Assembly: GCF_021018805.1 (NCBI RefSeq)
Contig: NC_086247.1
Coordinates: 119,137,094-119,201,093 of the forward strand
DNA from: Prinia subflava
Taxonomy: Eukaryota; Chordata; Aves; Passeriformes; Cisticolidae
Direction of reading: 5' to 3'
DNA length: 64,000 nucleotides
Below are positions 52,390-64,000 of this stretch, one piece after another (the first letter of the stretch is position 1; every line of letters starts with the position of its first letter). The notes beneath the pieces are model-generated. The model did no database searches. It saw only the letters and a list, made by a program, of their open reading frames with translations, and was not told the DNA's origin. A program made the position numbers and the translations under genes.

Positions 52390-52440
52390 GGTGTGTGTGT
52401 GTACCTATATATACACACACATACACATATATATGTATGT
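52390..52440 (+). repeat. TG/TA/CA dinucleotide repeat with inverted symmetry
   Basis: GTGTGTGTGTGTACC is followed by TATATA and then TACACACACATACACA, ending in ATATATATG. The TG and CA arms are complementary and could fold into a hairpin. Confidence 0.85.
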
Positions 52441-54343
52441 ACTCATAGAGTCTGTCATTCCATGAACAAAATAGGAAAAGGAAAATACTAATACAAAGGT
52501 GTTGTGGATTAACATGATGAATTATCCTGCTGTGAGTGGACTAGGCTTGGCTGAAAAGCATGGGGTTTGTTCTCTGTGAAATTTCTTGTATTTCTTCCAA
52601 AATTTTAAGCTCCAGGGGAAGTGGTGGGCTTTTGATGGAAGGAGTTTTCTGGCAAAAACTGGCCCAGTTTCAGGTCTGCTATGCCTGGGGAAGATCTGCC
52701 AGCCAGACTGTGGTTCGGGCTCTCAGCTTAATGGCAAACTGCCTAAGGCCCAGGGATCATTAGCTTTCAACATAATTAGCCCATCTATCAGGCAGATTAA
52801 ACCGAGGCTCAGGACACCCAAAGAAATCCAAGAAAGTACTGAGGTGTGAATGCTGAGGGTGGAGGTGTGATGTGTGAATACATATGGTCACTTGGACTCA
52901 GTAAAATATTTTTTTTCTTTTTACTGAAACATTTCAGGCTCAAATATATCTTTTGTGAAAAACAAAAAAAGCAAAAAAAATCCTAAGTATTGCTGGGAAA
53001 CTTCCAAATATCTCTAACCTGTACTCCTGCTGAAGGAGATAGTGCTTACTGGAAGAATCAGGACTAATTTAATGAGCAGTGGGCCTACTTTTTCAGCAAT
53101 GAAGATAAAAATAAATATTGAGCAGAAGCCTACTTGACTATGCAGCCACAGGCTTTAATCCATTTGATAGACCATAAATCTGCATGGAAACCAAAGAACA
53201 GGGAAAGTTTTTTATATTTATGCATCTATTATATGCATGTAATGTAACATTAACTATATGTCTTTAGTATGTCTGCATATGTACATATCTTTTGAAATGC
53301 TACACACATACTATATATGCATATAATATGCATATCAGTACAGAAAAATCTCTATATCTAAATTTAATTAGTTGTCCACATTTGAAAAATGTATTAAAGA
53401 CAAAAGAAAGACTTGGCACGTTAACTAAAGCCATGCACAGTAAATACTGCCCTCATATACCCACAGTCTGTCTCTAAACTAGACATTATTGTGCTAAATT
53501 GTATATGGGTAAAATATAATAATCAGGATGTTTCATCAGAAATAGGCAAATATTAGACTTTTGGATGTACAGTTTTGGATATTACCATCCCACACAACAG
53601 TATTTTATAGTAGTGGATATACAGGGAAAAGGTACAGCATTTAGAAAGACTGACCACATTTTTTTCAGATGGATCTAAGTTCATAGTCAAATCAAAATAA
53701 AGCTTTTTTTTTTAAGCAAAATGTGTCACCTATTCTTCCTGTGTACCTTTCAAATGTTATTGTTTAAAAAAAGATTGTGCAAGGAAGCATACAACTAAAA
53801 TAGGAATCTCTAGCAGCTGTGTCAGCAAATGTGTTTGGTAAGAACCTAAACCGTCTACCCAAGGAGGATAAATCATCTTTCCCTAAAATGGTACCAGCAA
53901 CTAGCAGAATTTATTAAGGTTAGTATTCCTTTTCAGCAATCAGGAAGAGCAGTGCCTCACGTAATTGAAAACGCCAATGAGGATGTGATTTTTTTTCTCT
54001 CATGTGGACTTTGCAAGACTCTTCCCTGCTTTAGCACCTCCTTCACCAAGGGTGAAAGAACTTCCACGTCATTTGCTCAGGAGCAAACCTGGAGCACGCA
54101 CCTGAGGCTCTGCATGCCAGGCTATGGCCACCAGAGCACCCAGCACCTGCACCGGGCTCCCTGGGATTCATTCTACCCAGTGGTTCTCCTTCAGCATTGG
54201 GAACTGTGCTTCTCCCATTTCCTTCCAACATTTAAACTTGGCAGGCTACAGAAACATCTGCTTGGATGGGCTTCTGAGATTGGCTGGATTTTGGAGAGTG
54301 AATAGCAAGGAAGAGTACCGAGCAAGACTGACCTGCCAACATC

Positions 54344-54369
54344 TTTTTTTTTTTTTTTTTTTTTTTTTT
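54344..54369 (+). repeat. Poly(T) run, 26 bases
   Basis: An uninterrupted run of 26 T, followed by a GGTTGGTTGGTT tetranucleotide stretch. Confidence 0.9.
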
Positions 54370-57300
54370 GGTGTTTGGTTGGTTGGTTTTTTATCTCCTT
54401 GAGAGTACTATTCCAGCTGCAGGCCATGCTTAGACACTGCTGTGGATCACCTACTATGTTTTTGGGTTTTGTAAAACAAGACATGTCGCAGCTGGGCAGG
54501 AAAGATAAATTGCTAAATGTAATAAATAAATACAGCACAGAAAGATTCATTTTACCCTACTTCAGGCAAATCCCAATTGATTACAAGTTTCTAGGAAACG
54601 TAACTCCCTTCCTTTTATTTGTACATAAAGTGCCTAGTACACATCAGTGCTACTGAAGAAAAAAGATATTATAAGAAAAATAATGGTATTCCTCAGGATA
54701 TCTATGAGATGAGCAGATGCTCCTGGGTGATGGGAAGCAAGTGACAAACTGAGGGTCACAGTGAGAACGGTCTAAGGATAAACCCTCCAGAGTAAGTTCT
54801 GAAAAAGCTGATTATTTTCCTTTTTGTTACAATACTCTGACTAAAAAAAATTACTTCTAACAACCACAAAGATGGTTGCTACCCTTAGTGGTAAAAATTG
54901 CTCTAATCAGCCATATTATGTTCTTAAAAAACCATCAAGCATTCCCTGTGTCATTTGTTTTATTTATTTCTTCCCATGACTTCACGGAACAAACCGGTGG
55001 CTATTTTTCCATCACACTGACTTGTGCTCAGCAAACAGCTGATTACTCATTGCCACCTATGTAAATCTTTGAAGTGTAAAGCAAAGGAAAGAACATCCCT
55101 ATTTATCTCTAAAGTGAAACCCCAGCATCCAGCAGAATTTTAAAACTGATTTTTCTAGGGCAATACTGCTTTCATCCTCCCAATGCTAAATATTAAATAA
55201 GAGAGATCTGTCTTAATTCAAGCTGAGCTCTGACCCTTGAAGTCTTATGATGCTGTCTGTGTTTACACGAGCTCAGACTATTTTTTTCCAAGCTAGTTCA
55301 CATCATGCATGTTCCTCTCAAACTCTTCAGAATCCAGAATGTTAATGATCCTCCCTTCCCTCCTGGCTCATCAGGAAATTGTGAAGCTGTGGAGTCTGGA
55401 TGCTCCACAACAGTTTTCACCAGAAAGCTGGTATTATTCCTGGTTCATTGACAAGAGGCTGACTCGTTATATTAATCTTCTCTCATTTTTGGCACCTAAT
55501 TGGAGTTGCAGCTTGCATTTTTTAAATAACATTTAACAGGCTATATTATTTTCTATATTTAGATAACAGATCCCATTAGTTTCACCTGCACTTACTCAAT
55601 ACTTCTGCAGAATCTAATTTGTGCACTCAGTAGCAGAAGTAGCCTCATTAGCCTCTTAACATGTTTGAACTACTTGCCAACACAAAATGAAGGCTCTGGG
55701 CAGGGATGTAATCCAGCCTATTGTGCAATTTTCAACCAATTTCATCACTGCAGCAGACTTCTTTTTTCCATTTTCATCACACGCCTTTCACTTCCATAAA
55801 GAGCTGGGCAAAGCTGCTTGCCCACAACTACCCACTCACTCACAGCCATGACTTAATAGTCATCAAAAAGTGGAAACAATTGAAATGGTAGTTAGCTAGA
55901 GCTGTGGCATTCAGGGGAAAGCAAAGTTTGGAAATTCTTCTTGTTTTTAAAGTGCTCGAACTGAACCCAGGGAAAGCAGCATGTTTAACTATATAATCGT
56001 GCTGCTTTAGTGGAGCAAAGGTTCTCCAGTGCACTGAGCGAGGCAGGAAACCCACAAGAAAGGAGATCCTGTAACTAAAACTTCTCCCATCATGTAAATG
56101 CCCAGCTGAGGTTGTACTGGTGACCCTCTGTCAGGCATTCCTTATCTTAATTTTGTGCCCTCAAAGCTCTTTTAATATTGGCTCTTTAATCTAATTTCTT
56201 TGGATTCCTGCAACAATGGAACAAAATTCCCTTTCCCAAGCAAAAAGTGTGAGTTGGGGTACCCAAATGACTCCAGCATGGTTAATTGCCCAGACTGGAC
56301 CAAAGCTGAAAAAAACAAGGACATGCATCTGCAGTATGAGCCAGCAGAGTTCAGCAAGGAGTAGGTAATAACTCTGTGGATGGGTCAGTCATGGGAAGAG
56401 CATAAGAAACCAATGAACTTTCACTTTTTTTTTTCTGACAACAAGGCAATTATGTGACTATGGACACTGAATTTATAAGTCCTAAAAGGTAGAGTGTCAT
56501 GTGTCAGCCAACCTCAGGTTCCTTCAGGTTCTATCTGCTAAAGTGAGACATTTGTTGGAGCTGAGCCTCCAGCACTAGGAGTTGGCATTTTGCAACAGCA
56601 AAATGCTGTGTAGAAAAATTCCCAATGAACTAAATCAGCTGGAATCTTCTGTGTGCTGTCAAAAGCTTGTACTTTCCCTCAACCTCATCTGAGTAGTTTT
56701 GAGCAGTCAGAGAAGAAAATCCAGCTTGACACATATGTTGAAATCTCCCAGCCAAATGGCTGAGGCTGAGCAGAAGAATGTTTTTTGGGCCTTTTTCAAA
56801 TGGAGAAAATCATGCATTTATCCCTCTGCACAACCAAGACAGTGACTCACCGGGAGAACAGTCCCACTGAGGAAGAGAAGAAAGCTCAATCTTTCTTGGA
56901 ATCAGGGCAGTCAGAGAAATGGAGAACAAGTTTCAGAAGTAGCCTAATCAGAGATTTAAAACAAACCAAACCTAGAGGATGCCATTTGATGTCTACTTTT
57001 CTGTTGTATTTTTTCTGTATCACTGAGCACATGTAACTCCAAGCACAATTTGGGGAACTGGAGTTTGCAAACTGGTTCAGAACAGATGTCCTGAATAGTT
57101 CTAGTGTCATGTACAAGGACAAGACCCACTCTGGAGGCCTTTCTCACCACTTCTGTAAGGAGGAAGTGTATGTTCCTTAGCTAGGGACATAACTCCGTCA
57201 CCGAAGGGTTATGGTCCTTTCACCCAGAGCCCTCATTTCAAGGGAAGGCGGTAAGAATGAGAAATTTCTCAGAGATCTCTGACAGATGAGGAATAGGAAA

Positions 57301-60161
57301 GAGATTCCCTCAATTTTATCCACTGTAGGTAAAGATAAGGACTCTTTCCCTCTTCCAAATCTGCTATTCCCATGAGCTAAAGGCAGGAGCAATTGTTCTC
57401 TTCCCTTCAGTCCACTTGAAAAGAGAGAAGTCTGGGAGCCAGATGCTACTCAATTGTGTGAAAAAGAGCTCAGCTAAAACCTCTTTTTTCCCTCCACCCC
57501 ATGTAAAAACACCAGCCACTTTTTGGAGAGGAAGGACTCATCCTCCTCACAATTTTAAATGAGAAGGTCTCAGACTTCTGGTGAAGTGCCCAACTCACCC
57601 ACAGACACATTTTCTTCCAGCAGTTATCAAGCAGTGACAATTGTGGTCAGCTACACCTGTGGTATTCAAGAAATTCAGATTTTTTTTTTAAGCCACCTGA
57701 AGCCAATCTGTGAAATATAAGAAGTTAGCAAGTCCCAAATACCCAGAAGTAGGCTGCATGGCACTGATTGAAACCAGAGGAGCTCCTGCAGCCAGGAGTT
57801 TTGTAGATAGAAAGGTTTACAAAGAGAGGGTGGAACAAAAGGCAGAGGTAAATCTTACCACTAAACTTACACTTACAGGAAGGTAAAAAATATGCCTGGA
57901 AACTGTATCTATGGAGCTTAAAAATATTATTGAAAATAAAAAGTAGTATCAGCTTTAAATTAGGCAGGATGTCTTAGAAGTGTGATTGCAGTGTATGTTA
58001 ATCTCTTTTGACACTTGCCCTGTCTTCTGAACTGGCTGATTCTAGCTGAAATTGATGGAGCAACAGTCTGAGTATCATGAAATCTGGTAGCTTGATTGAG
58101 GTGAGAGATGTGGTCTGAGCTGCTGTGCTCTCTGCTGACCAACCTGGCAGCAATGCCTTCAGCCTCCTCTGCAGGTGGTGAAATGAAAAGGATAAGGGGA
58201 GAGGAAGGTAGAGGAAGGAGGAATGGAGGGGAGGGATGGATGTGTGAAAGGTCTGGAGGGATGGCTGGGCTTGCAGAAGTGGGAGTAGGATGTGCAAGAA
58301 GATGGAGCGAAAATGAATAGGGAACCCAGGCATCACCAATTCCAGTGCTCATAAGAAAACAAAAAAACCCCAACCCTTTTAATAACTGGCTCCAAGTGGT
58401 TTTTGTCAACCAGAAATATCTGGAAGTGCAGAGATTTATTATTTATGTATTAATAGATTTTAGTGCTTAGAATTTCAAGGCATTGCATATCTTTGCTATG
58501 GGACTCCCTTTAACCCCTTTGCTGCTGGTCCTTCTTGCATCTTCTGTGCTGCGGCAGAAGGTGACAGTTTTCCTTTGCTGTGCCGGTGCTCCATAGGCAG
58601 AAACCAGGGTATCTGTGTTGGGGTTTCTGAAGCATAAAGTGGGAAAAAGCCAAAAGAAAGACTTTTTCTTGTCCTGGGAAGGCAAGAGGGGAAATAATGA
58701 GGAAAACTAAGGGTGGCATGAAGTGGTTTTTAGGATGATAGCTCAAATAAAGGAAATAAAAAATGATTGAAGGAAAAACCATAAGCTAAGGGAGGGGGGT
58801 GGAGGGAGATATTTCAGTGCATCAGATTGGAGACAAGTCTGTTGGTTTCTAATGTGATGTTTTTACCAAGATCTCTCTCCTTAAATTCTTAGAGTGTTAA
58901 GGCAAAATTCCTGCTGGGGAATGCTTCTGAGAGACAATTTTATATAGCAATTGAATTTGCAACCTTTCCTGCACTTTGTCATAGCTTACAGGGGTGAAAG
59001 TTGTCATTTACTCCAATATTACTCAGAGCAACACCTGAGAACTTTGCAGGCAGAATCCCAACACAGAATCCCAATCTGAAACCTAAAATGTTGAGACTCA
59101 ACAAGTTTGCTTGCTGGCAGGGAATGTAGAAGGCTTAGGAGAAACACAAAGTAGGCTGTGTTCTCAGTCAGTCTGATCTTTTTGGCTCCCAAAGAACATT
59201 TAGGTGTATTTAGGTTTTTTTCATGGAGCGGATCTGAATTGCCTTTTTCCCAGTCTGGGTCCCTCTGCTGCACTGGTCTTTCTCCTCTCCCTTCCATGCT
59301 CCTCTTCCAAAAAAGCTCCATATAAAAGAGCATGTCTCCTGATAAACATCTGCTTCAAGGAAGTAGATCAATTAATCTACTAGATTAAAAAGCTTTTCAT
59401 ACACCTTTCTGGGCATCCTTCCCCCTAGAGTCTCAGAAGAGCCCCCAATTCCACTTTGACTTCTGAAACAGGTCAGCAAGGGCCTGAGCAGCCTTATAGA
59501 GACTGTGTGTCCTGATGTTGCTCTGATTAATCCTGCTCTGACCAACACACTGTGATGTCCATAATTTCTTTAGTTAATAAGGAAAAAGCTGAGATTGTCA
59601 CTAACTTAATGTCAAATATGAAAAAATTCCCAATGAGGGTTCCCTACAATCAGCCTGGATGACCTTGAGGAAATTAAAAAAGGGCAACAACAACAGCGCC
59701 AACACTTTCCCCCTATTTGTGTACATGAGCACACACTAAAAAAGGGTGTTGTTTTTCTAGAAAAAAAATTATAGACATAGAATTCCTTAAAATTTATAGT
59801 CAAAAAAAGTGTGTGTATTCCACAAAAATAATGCTCCAATAACTCAATGCCTGTTTTTGGCAGGCAGATCTTACACCAGCTTCAAGCTGTTGGAGAACCA
59901 GATCCAACAGTTTCTTAATCTGGAACTTCTTTTGCTTTACATAATTTTAATTTTCATGTATTAGGCACATTCAACATCTACATAATAGTTATGGTATGCA
60001 TCTGGGGCCAAAAAGAATTAGTTTTATTTCTTAATGATCTTCTTCCTTTAAATGATGACAAACACAACATTTATCACAATCCCTGGGTATTTTAAAGGGT
60101 TGCTCCTAAAAATAAATACTTAGCTTAGCTGGATCCAACCCCATATATTATATATTAATTA

Positions 60162-60245
60162 CATATTATTTATATATTATTTATATATTATTTATATATT
60201 ATTTATATATTATTTATATATTATTTATATATTATTTATATATTA
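60162..60245 (+). repeat. AT-only 11-bp tandem repeat
   Basis: Seven to eight nearly perfect copies of the unit TATATTATTTA. Degenerate AT-rich sequence of the same kind starts at about 60142. No G or C occurs within the array. Confidence 0.92.
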
Positions 60246-63200
60246 GATATTAGTCTGTAATGCATGGCCATTTTGTTCTGAATTTGGAAAACTTCTTTCC
60301 ACTTGTTGCTGTGCCTTCAATGTCACTTAAGACTAAAGAAAGATAAGAAGGCATTTTCTGTATATCCCTAAAAAATTCCCATGTTTGATCCTTGAGAGTT
60401 TGTTTAGAAACATGTACATGTTGTTTAAACGAAAAGGGAAGTCAACAGACACTAAGATTGGCTCAGACAGATATTTATTTCGTATTTTAGATGTTTGCTT
60501 TTTTCTCATTGCTTCCCTGGAAGTGATGTCACTCGTCAGAAGAAATTATTAATGCTCTGTTCCTTAGTAGTAACAACAGGAAGTCACATTTCTTATCACG
60601 TGTTTCTCTTTGCAACAGAATCTGGATAAACCTCAAGACCCATTATGCCAAAATAATTTGTCATTTCATCCCTTTAAGAAATCGATTTTGCTAAAGAGGG
60701 ACTTAGGCTGATCTCCTGCCCTTCAGGCTAGTATCCAAACAATGGAAAAGATTTGCAAATATCCAGTGGGAAGAGGTATAAATAAAATATGGTGCTGCAC
60801 ACTCTTCCTTCCCTGGGATTAGGCTAGACACCACAACACAGCTACGATATTTATCATGTTTGGTCATCCCATGGAGAAGCAAAGGATGGAACAGTACATC
60901 AGATCTTGGGTGCTGCCTCTTCCCAAACACCAGACACCTGAATTTCCTCTAATTATCAGCAGTGGCCTACTGCCAGAGTTTCACTGAAGGGTGGCAATGG
61001 CAGTAACTCAATGCCTCGTATCCTGGGGTGAACTGGTGGTGACTCTTTGTAGCAGCGGGTGTTTGGGGCTTTCTAAAAGGCCAGTGGTTTCATATTCCTG
61101 TTGCCCATCAGCTCAGGAGTGCAGATGGTGCAGTTACCAGTCACTGCCTCTCCTGCCCCTCTTCCCTGGTGGAAGAGGCTGAAGCACAGCCCAAGGTGAC
61201 TGCAGTATTGGAAGACAATGTTCAATTTTATTGCCTGTCCCTCTGAAGAGAGCAGCAGAATTTCTTCTGAAGTGACAGCACAGCACTCGTATTTTAAATA
61301 AAATATAAAATAGAGAAAAAATTGATTATTGCTGTCGGACATATATGGACAACATCCTTAGATTCAACAATAGCTCCTTGTTTTGAAGTGTCTCCCTCAG
61401 AAGATGTGGAATCTAACCACATCCATGATTTTAACTTCTTTAGAGACTGGTATTTCAAAATCACTCTCCCCAGCTTGTGGCTTGGACAGTTCCATGTGTC
61501 AGAACAAGTTCCCGGGATGCCTTTATCACACCACCAAAAATTCTCAAGTTTGATTTTGAGAAGAAAACAGTAAAGACCTGTAAAAGCAAGTAATTAGACT
61601 GAACAGAAGAGCCCAAAGCTAAGGAAGGTAAAGCTCAAAGCACCATTACCGGAGATACGCCCATGAGGCCTCAGCAAAGTCATAGATGTGGAAGCTGTAA
61701 AATGTTAAAAAGGAAAAAGAACACTCTATTTACTAGGTCTCTCCCAAGCACACAATGTAAAATTTTACTCAGAGCTGAAAAAGTGAGGTAGTGGGACCTG
61801 TTGAACCAAGGGATGAACTAAGAGCCAAAAACTGCTACATTCAAACCTTTGCTCCCATCTCACTGTCCAAAGTCATGGGCTCGCCATATCCCTGTGCTGC
61901 TATGTTTAGATGCAAATCACATGCAAGTCTGCTCATCTGAGGGAAGGTTTATTAAATCAGGGGAATTTGGAAATTCAGGCTTTGGCAACTAAACCTGATG
62001 CAATCTGTAGCACTGTCTCTCCTGTATTTGTTTTATGCTTACCCACAGAGATATATTAAAAATTCTGCAGTTTTTAGATCCAGAAGTCTGAACTATCAAG
62101 ACATCTATAAAAGTGTAATTAAGGCAAAATGTTTTGACTTTGGCATTGTGCCACAGAAGAATGTTCAAGGAAGAAGGCTGATGACTGAGAACAGTAAGCA
62201 ATTTTTTCAAGGCCTTTTATGCCACTTCTGCTATTGTTTCTGTCTCGCATGGCTCCATCGTTTCTTTACAATAGCTGTCATTTCTGTGTTTGCCACAGAG
62301 ATCAATAAAGAGATGGTAATTATAAGAGAATTGGCTGGAGGTTGTACTTTTCTGTTGGGATTTATCAGCCTTTGGTGCCAGCACCTCACTGGCTCTGACT
62401 GCAATGCCAAAATAGGCTTGGTCTTGGCATGTCATGGAGACATGCTTGGTACAACCCTGACCTTTAGTGACAGTTCCACTAGCACACGTGTGCCTCCTTA
62501 ACATCCCCCCACCACAGGCCCTCCTCTACAGGCTGACTTCTGCAAGCTGCTAGGTATACAAAATACCTCGTGCATCAATATTACTATTCCAAATAAACCA
62601 TCATGAGACCATAATTACAAAACAACCCTAATTACCATAGCCACTGACACATCTTGAACACTCTTGAACAAGACAGATCTGCACTTCTGTCCTAAAGCCG
62701 CTGTTTGTGCATCTCTGCTTTCCTGCTTTCCTTTCTGTGAATGGAAGAAAGTGTTCACATGTAAAGTCTTTTGTGCAATGGCAGTGGAGATAAGGTCTTA
62801 GTGGAGGCCATGAGGAGGGATCTCACCAACTGCTGAGATACAGACATTAACTCATGGCTATATACAGAGGTGAAGGGCAGATAGTGAAGAGCTTCCCATT
62901 CTTTGGCTGGCCAATGCCAATCATAACAACAGGTTTTCAGCACAGAGGTCCACCAATGGACCAACTGGGTTGTGTAAAAATGGCAAGGCAGACAACCAGC
63001 TCAGTAAAATGAATTCAAGTTCAACAGAATGTGCACTGCTAATGGAAGGAGAAAAAGCATCCTCTGATGCGATGCGTGACAGTTACTTTTACCAGGTTCA
63101 GAGAATGCAAGCTGAAAAAACCTCCAGCACCCCCCCAAGAAAGACATCCTGCTGAAAATAAAACAGACAGTTTAATGCTCATTACTGTGCCTGCACCTGT

Positions 63201-64000
63201 GTGTGGGCTGAGAATCCTTTTTACTAAGTTTCTTGCTTTTTAAATATATCACAAGCACACGCATAGACAAAACATGAGGCATAGACCTGTCAGAGGCAGA
63301 CTAATGTCAGCACTTCAGCCTCCTGGCTGTCAGGTCTGATTCCAAATAACCTTTTGTCTTCTTGTTCCAGCTACTAAATTACAGATCAAGTGAAAAATGT
63401 AATTATACCCCAAAAGGCCATGGATAGCATCTTGGAATACAGTGAATAGTGAACAGAACAACAATAATAAAAAGATAAACTAGTATTACCTGTGGTGCAT
63501 GGCTAATCCAAAATGCTCCATGGTCCCACATGACCTACTACAGAACTGTTTCCTGTTTGCCAATTTCTCTTTTTCAGAGATACAAGCAATTCCTCCTACA
63601 TTCCCCCACTCCCCTGGCTCTTTTTTAAGCCTTGTGAAAAATACATTTTCCCTGTTGCAATAAATACTCAGTTATACTGTTACCGAATTCTCCTGTGTTG
63701 GTTTTTTTCCTTGAGGATGATGCAGAACTTTTGTTTTTTAAAGCCATATGAAGCTGCGAATATCAAGACTTATATGCAGAAATTTATCTGCTAAATTTTT
63801 ACAGGAGGAAAAAATATAAAAAATTTATAGGAATATATTATTTTCTCAATTGGCTCTGATGTTGCATTAGATTGGAAGTGCCATCAAAAACTGAATTAAC
63901 TTATTTTTTCATTTGTTTATTGGAATAATAAATATTCAAGGACTTTCTCTGCATTCTTGCACACATCTCCAAATACACAACTATTCAAAATACTAAATTA

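Larger units (their letters stand above)
36481..64000. other. Non-coding DNA upstream of CHN2 beta-1 (likely long-isoform intron)
   Basis: No exon of a known protein is recognised on either strand. I looked on the minus strand for the SH2 domain and the linker exon that precede residue 57 in the long isoform and did not find them, so this stretch is best read as part of a large intron of the long transcript. The open frames present, such as those at 39288-39811 and 61998-62501, have no recognisable domain. Only simple repeats are listed separately. Confidence 0.65.

Noticed and set aside
60290..60330. Possible minus-strand exon resembling the linker before residue 57 of the long CHN2 isoform
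   Set aside because: Only a few scattered residues agree (a Val-Thr and a Val-Glu), far below the conservation of the rest of CHN2, and no donor site follows.
61998..62501. 167-codon open frame on the plus strand
   Set aside because: Hydrophobic and cysteine-rich in parts but without any family match or repeated pattern; no sign that it is an exon or a transposon remnant.
1..64000. A new multi-gene defence or biosynthetic system
   Set aside because: The window is a normal vertebrate locus with two known genes, introns and simple repeats. There are no gene clusters, phage, plasmid or CRISPR features.

Overview
This is a stretch of vertebrate nuclear DNA and almost certainly bird. Coding sequence is sparse, split into short exons with GT-AG introns, and most of the 64 kb is intron or intergenic DNA. 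Dispersed repeats are rare. The one transposon I recognise clearly is the 3' tail of a CR1 retrotransposon with its diagnostic 8-bp tail repeats (9990-10090), which is the typical avian (and reptile) interspersed repeat. I cannot name the species.

Two protein genes are supported, both on the minus strand. From right to left, in transcription order, the first is CHN2 (beta-chimaerin, a diacylglycerol-responsive Rac GTPase-activating protein). Seven coding exons lie between 36071 and 13967. They join in perfect frame to a 332-residue protein, the complete short isoform (beta-1 type): a unique N-terminus, one C1 domain and one RhoGAP domain. The first of these exons also contains an internal splice acceptor at 35903/35904, where the longer SH2-containing isoform would join. 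I found none of the SH2-encoding exons, so they presumably lie beyond the right edge. About 10 kb further along (stop to start codon) is PRR15 (proline-rich protein 15), whose whole 120-residue coding sequence sits in one exon (3986-3624). It lies inside a strong CpG island (about 3430-4800), with a probable non-coding first exon upstream. The order CHN2 then PRR15 in the same orientation is the arrangement known in mammals (human chromosome 7p15).

Layout: 1-2090 intergenic; 2095-3623 PRR15 3' UTR, with two candidate poly(A) signals; 3624-3986 PRR15 CDS; 3430-4800 CpG island; 4800-12300 intergenic, with the CR1 fragment; about 12300-13966 CHN2 3' UTR; 13967-36071 CHN2 coding exons and introns; 36072-about 36480 the GC-richer 5' region and probable promoter of the short isoform; 36480-64000 non-coding DNA, upstream of the short isoform and expected to be an intron of the long one, with only simple repeats recognised.

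I found no RNA gene, CRISPR array, operon, virus-like element or new multi-gene system, and the window does not look like an accessory region. The most interesting observations concern the CHN2 internal first exon. Its coding sequence doubles as a 3' splice site, and its reading frame stays open for 64 codons upstream of the usual start.
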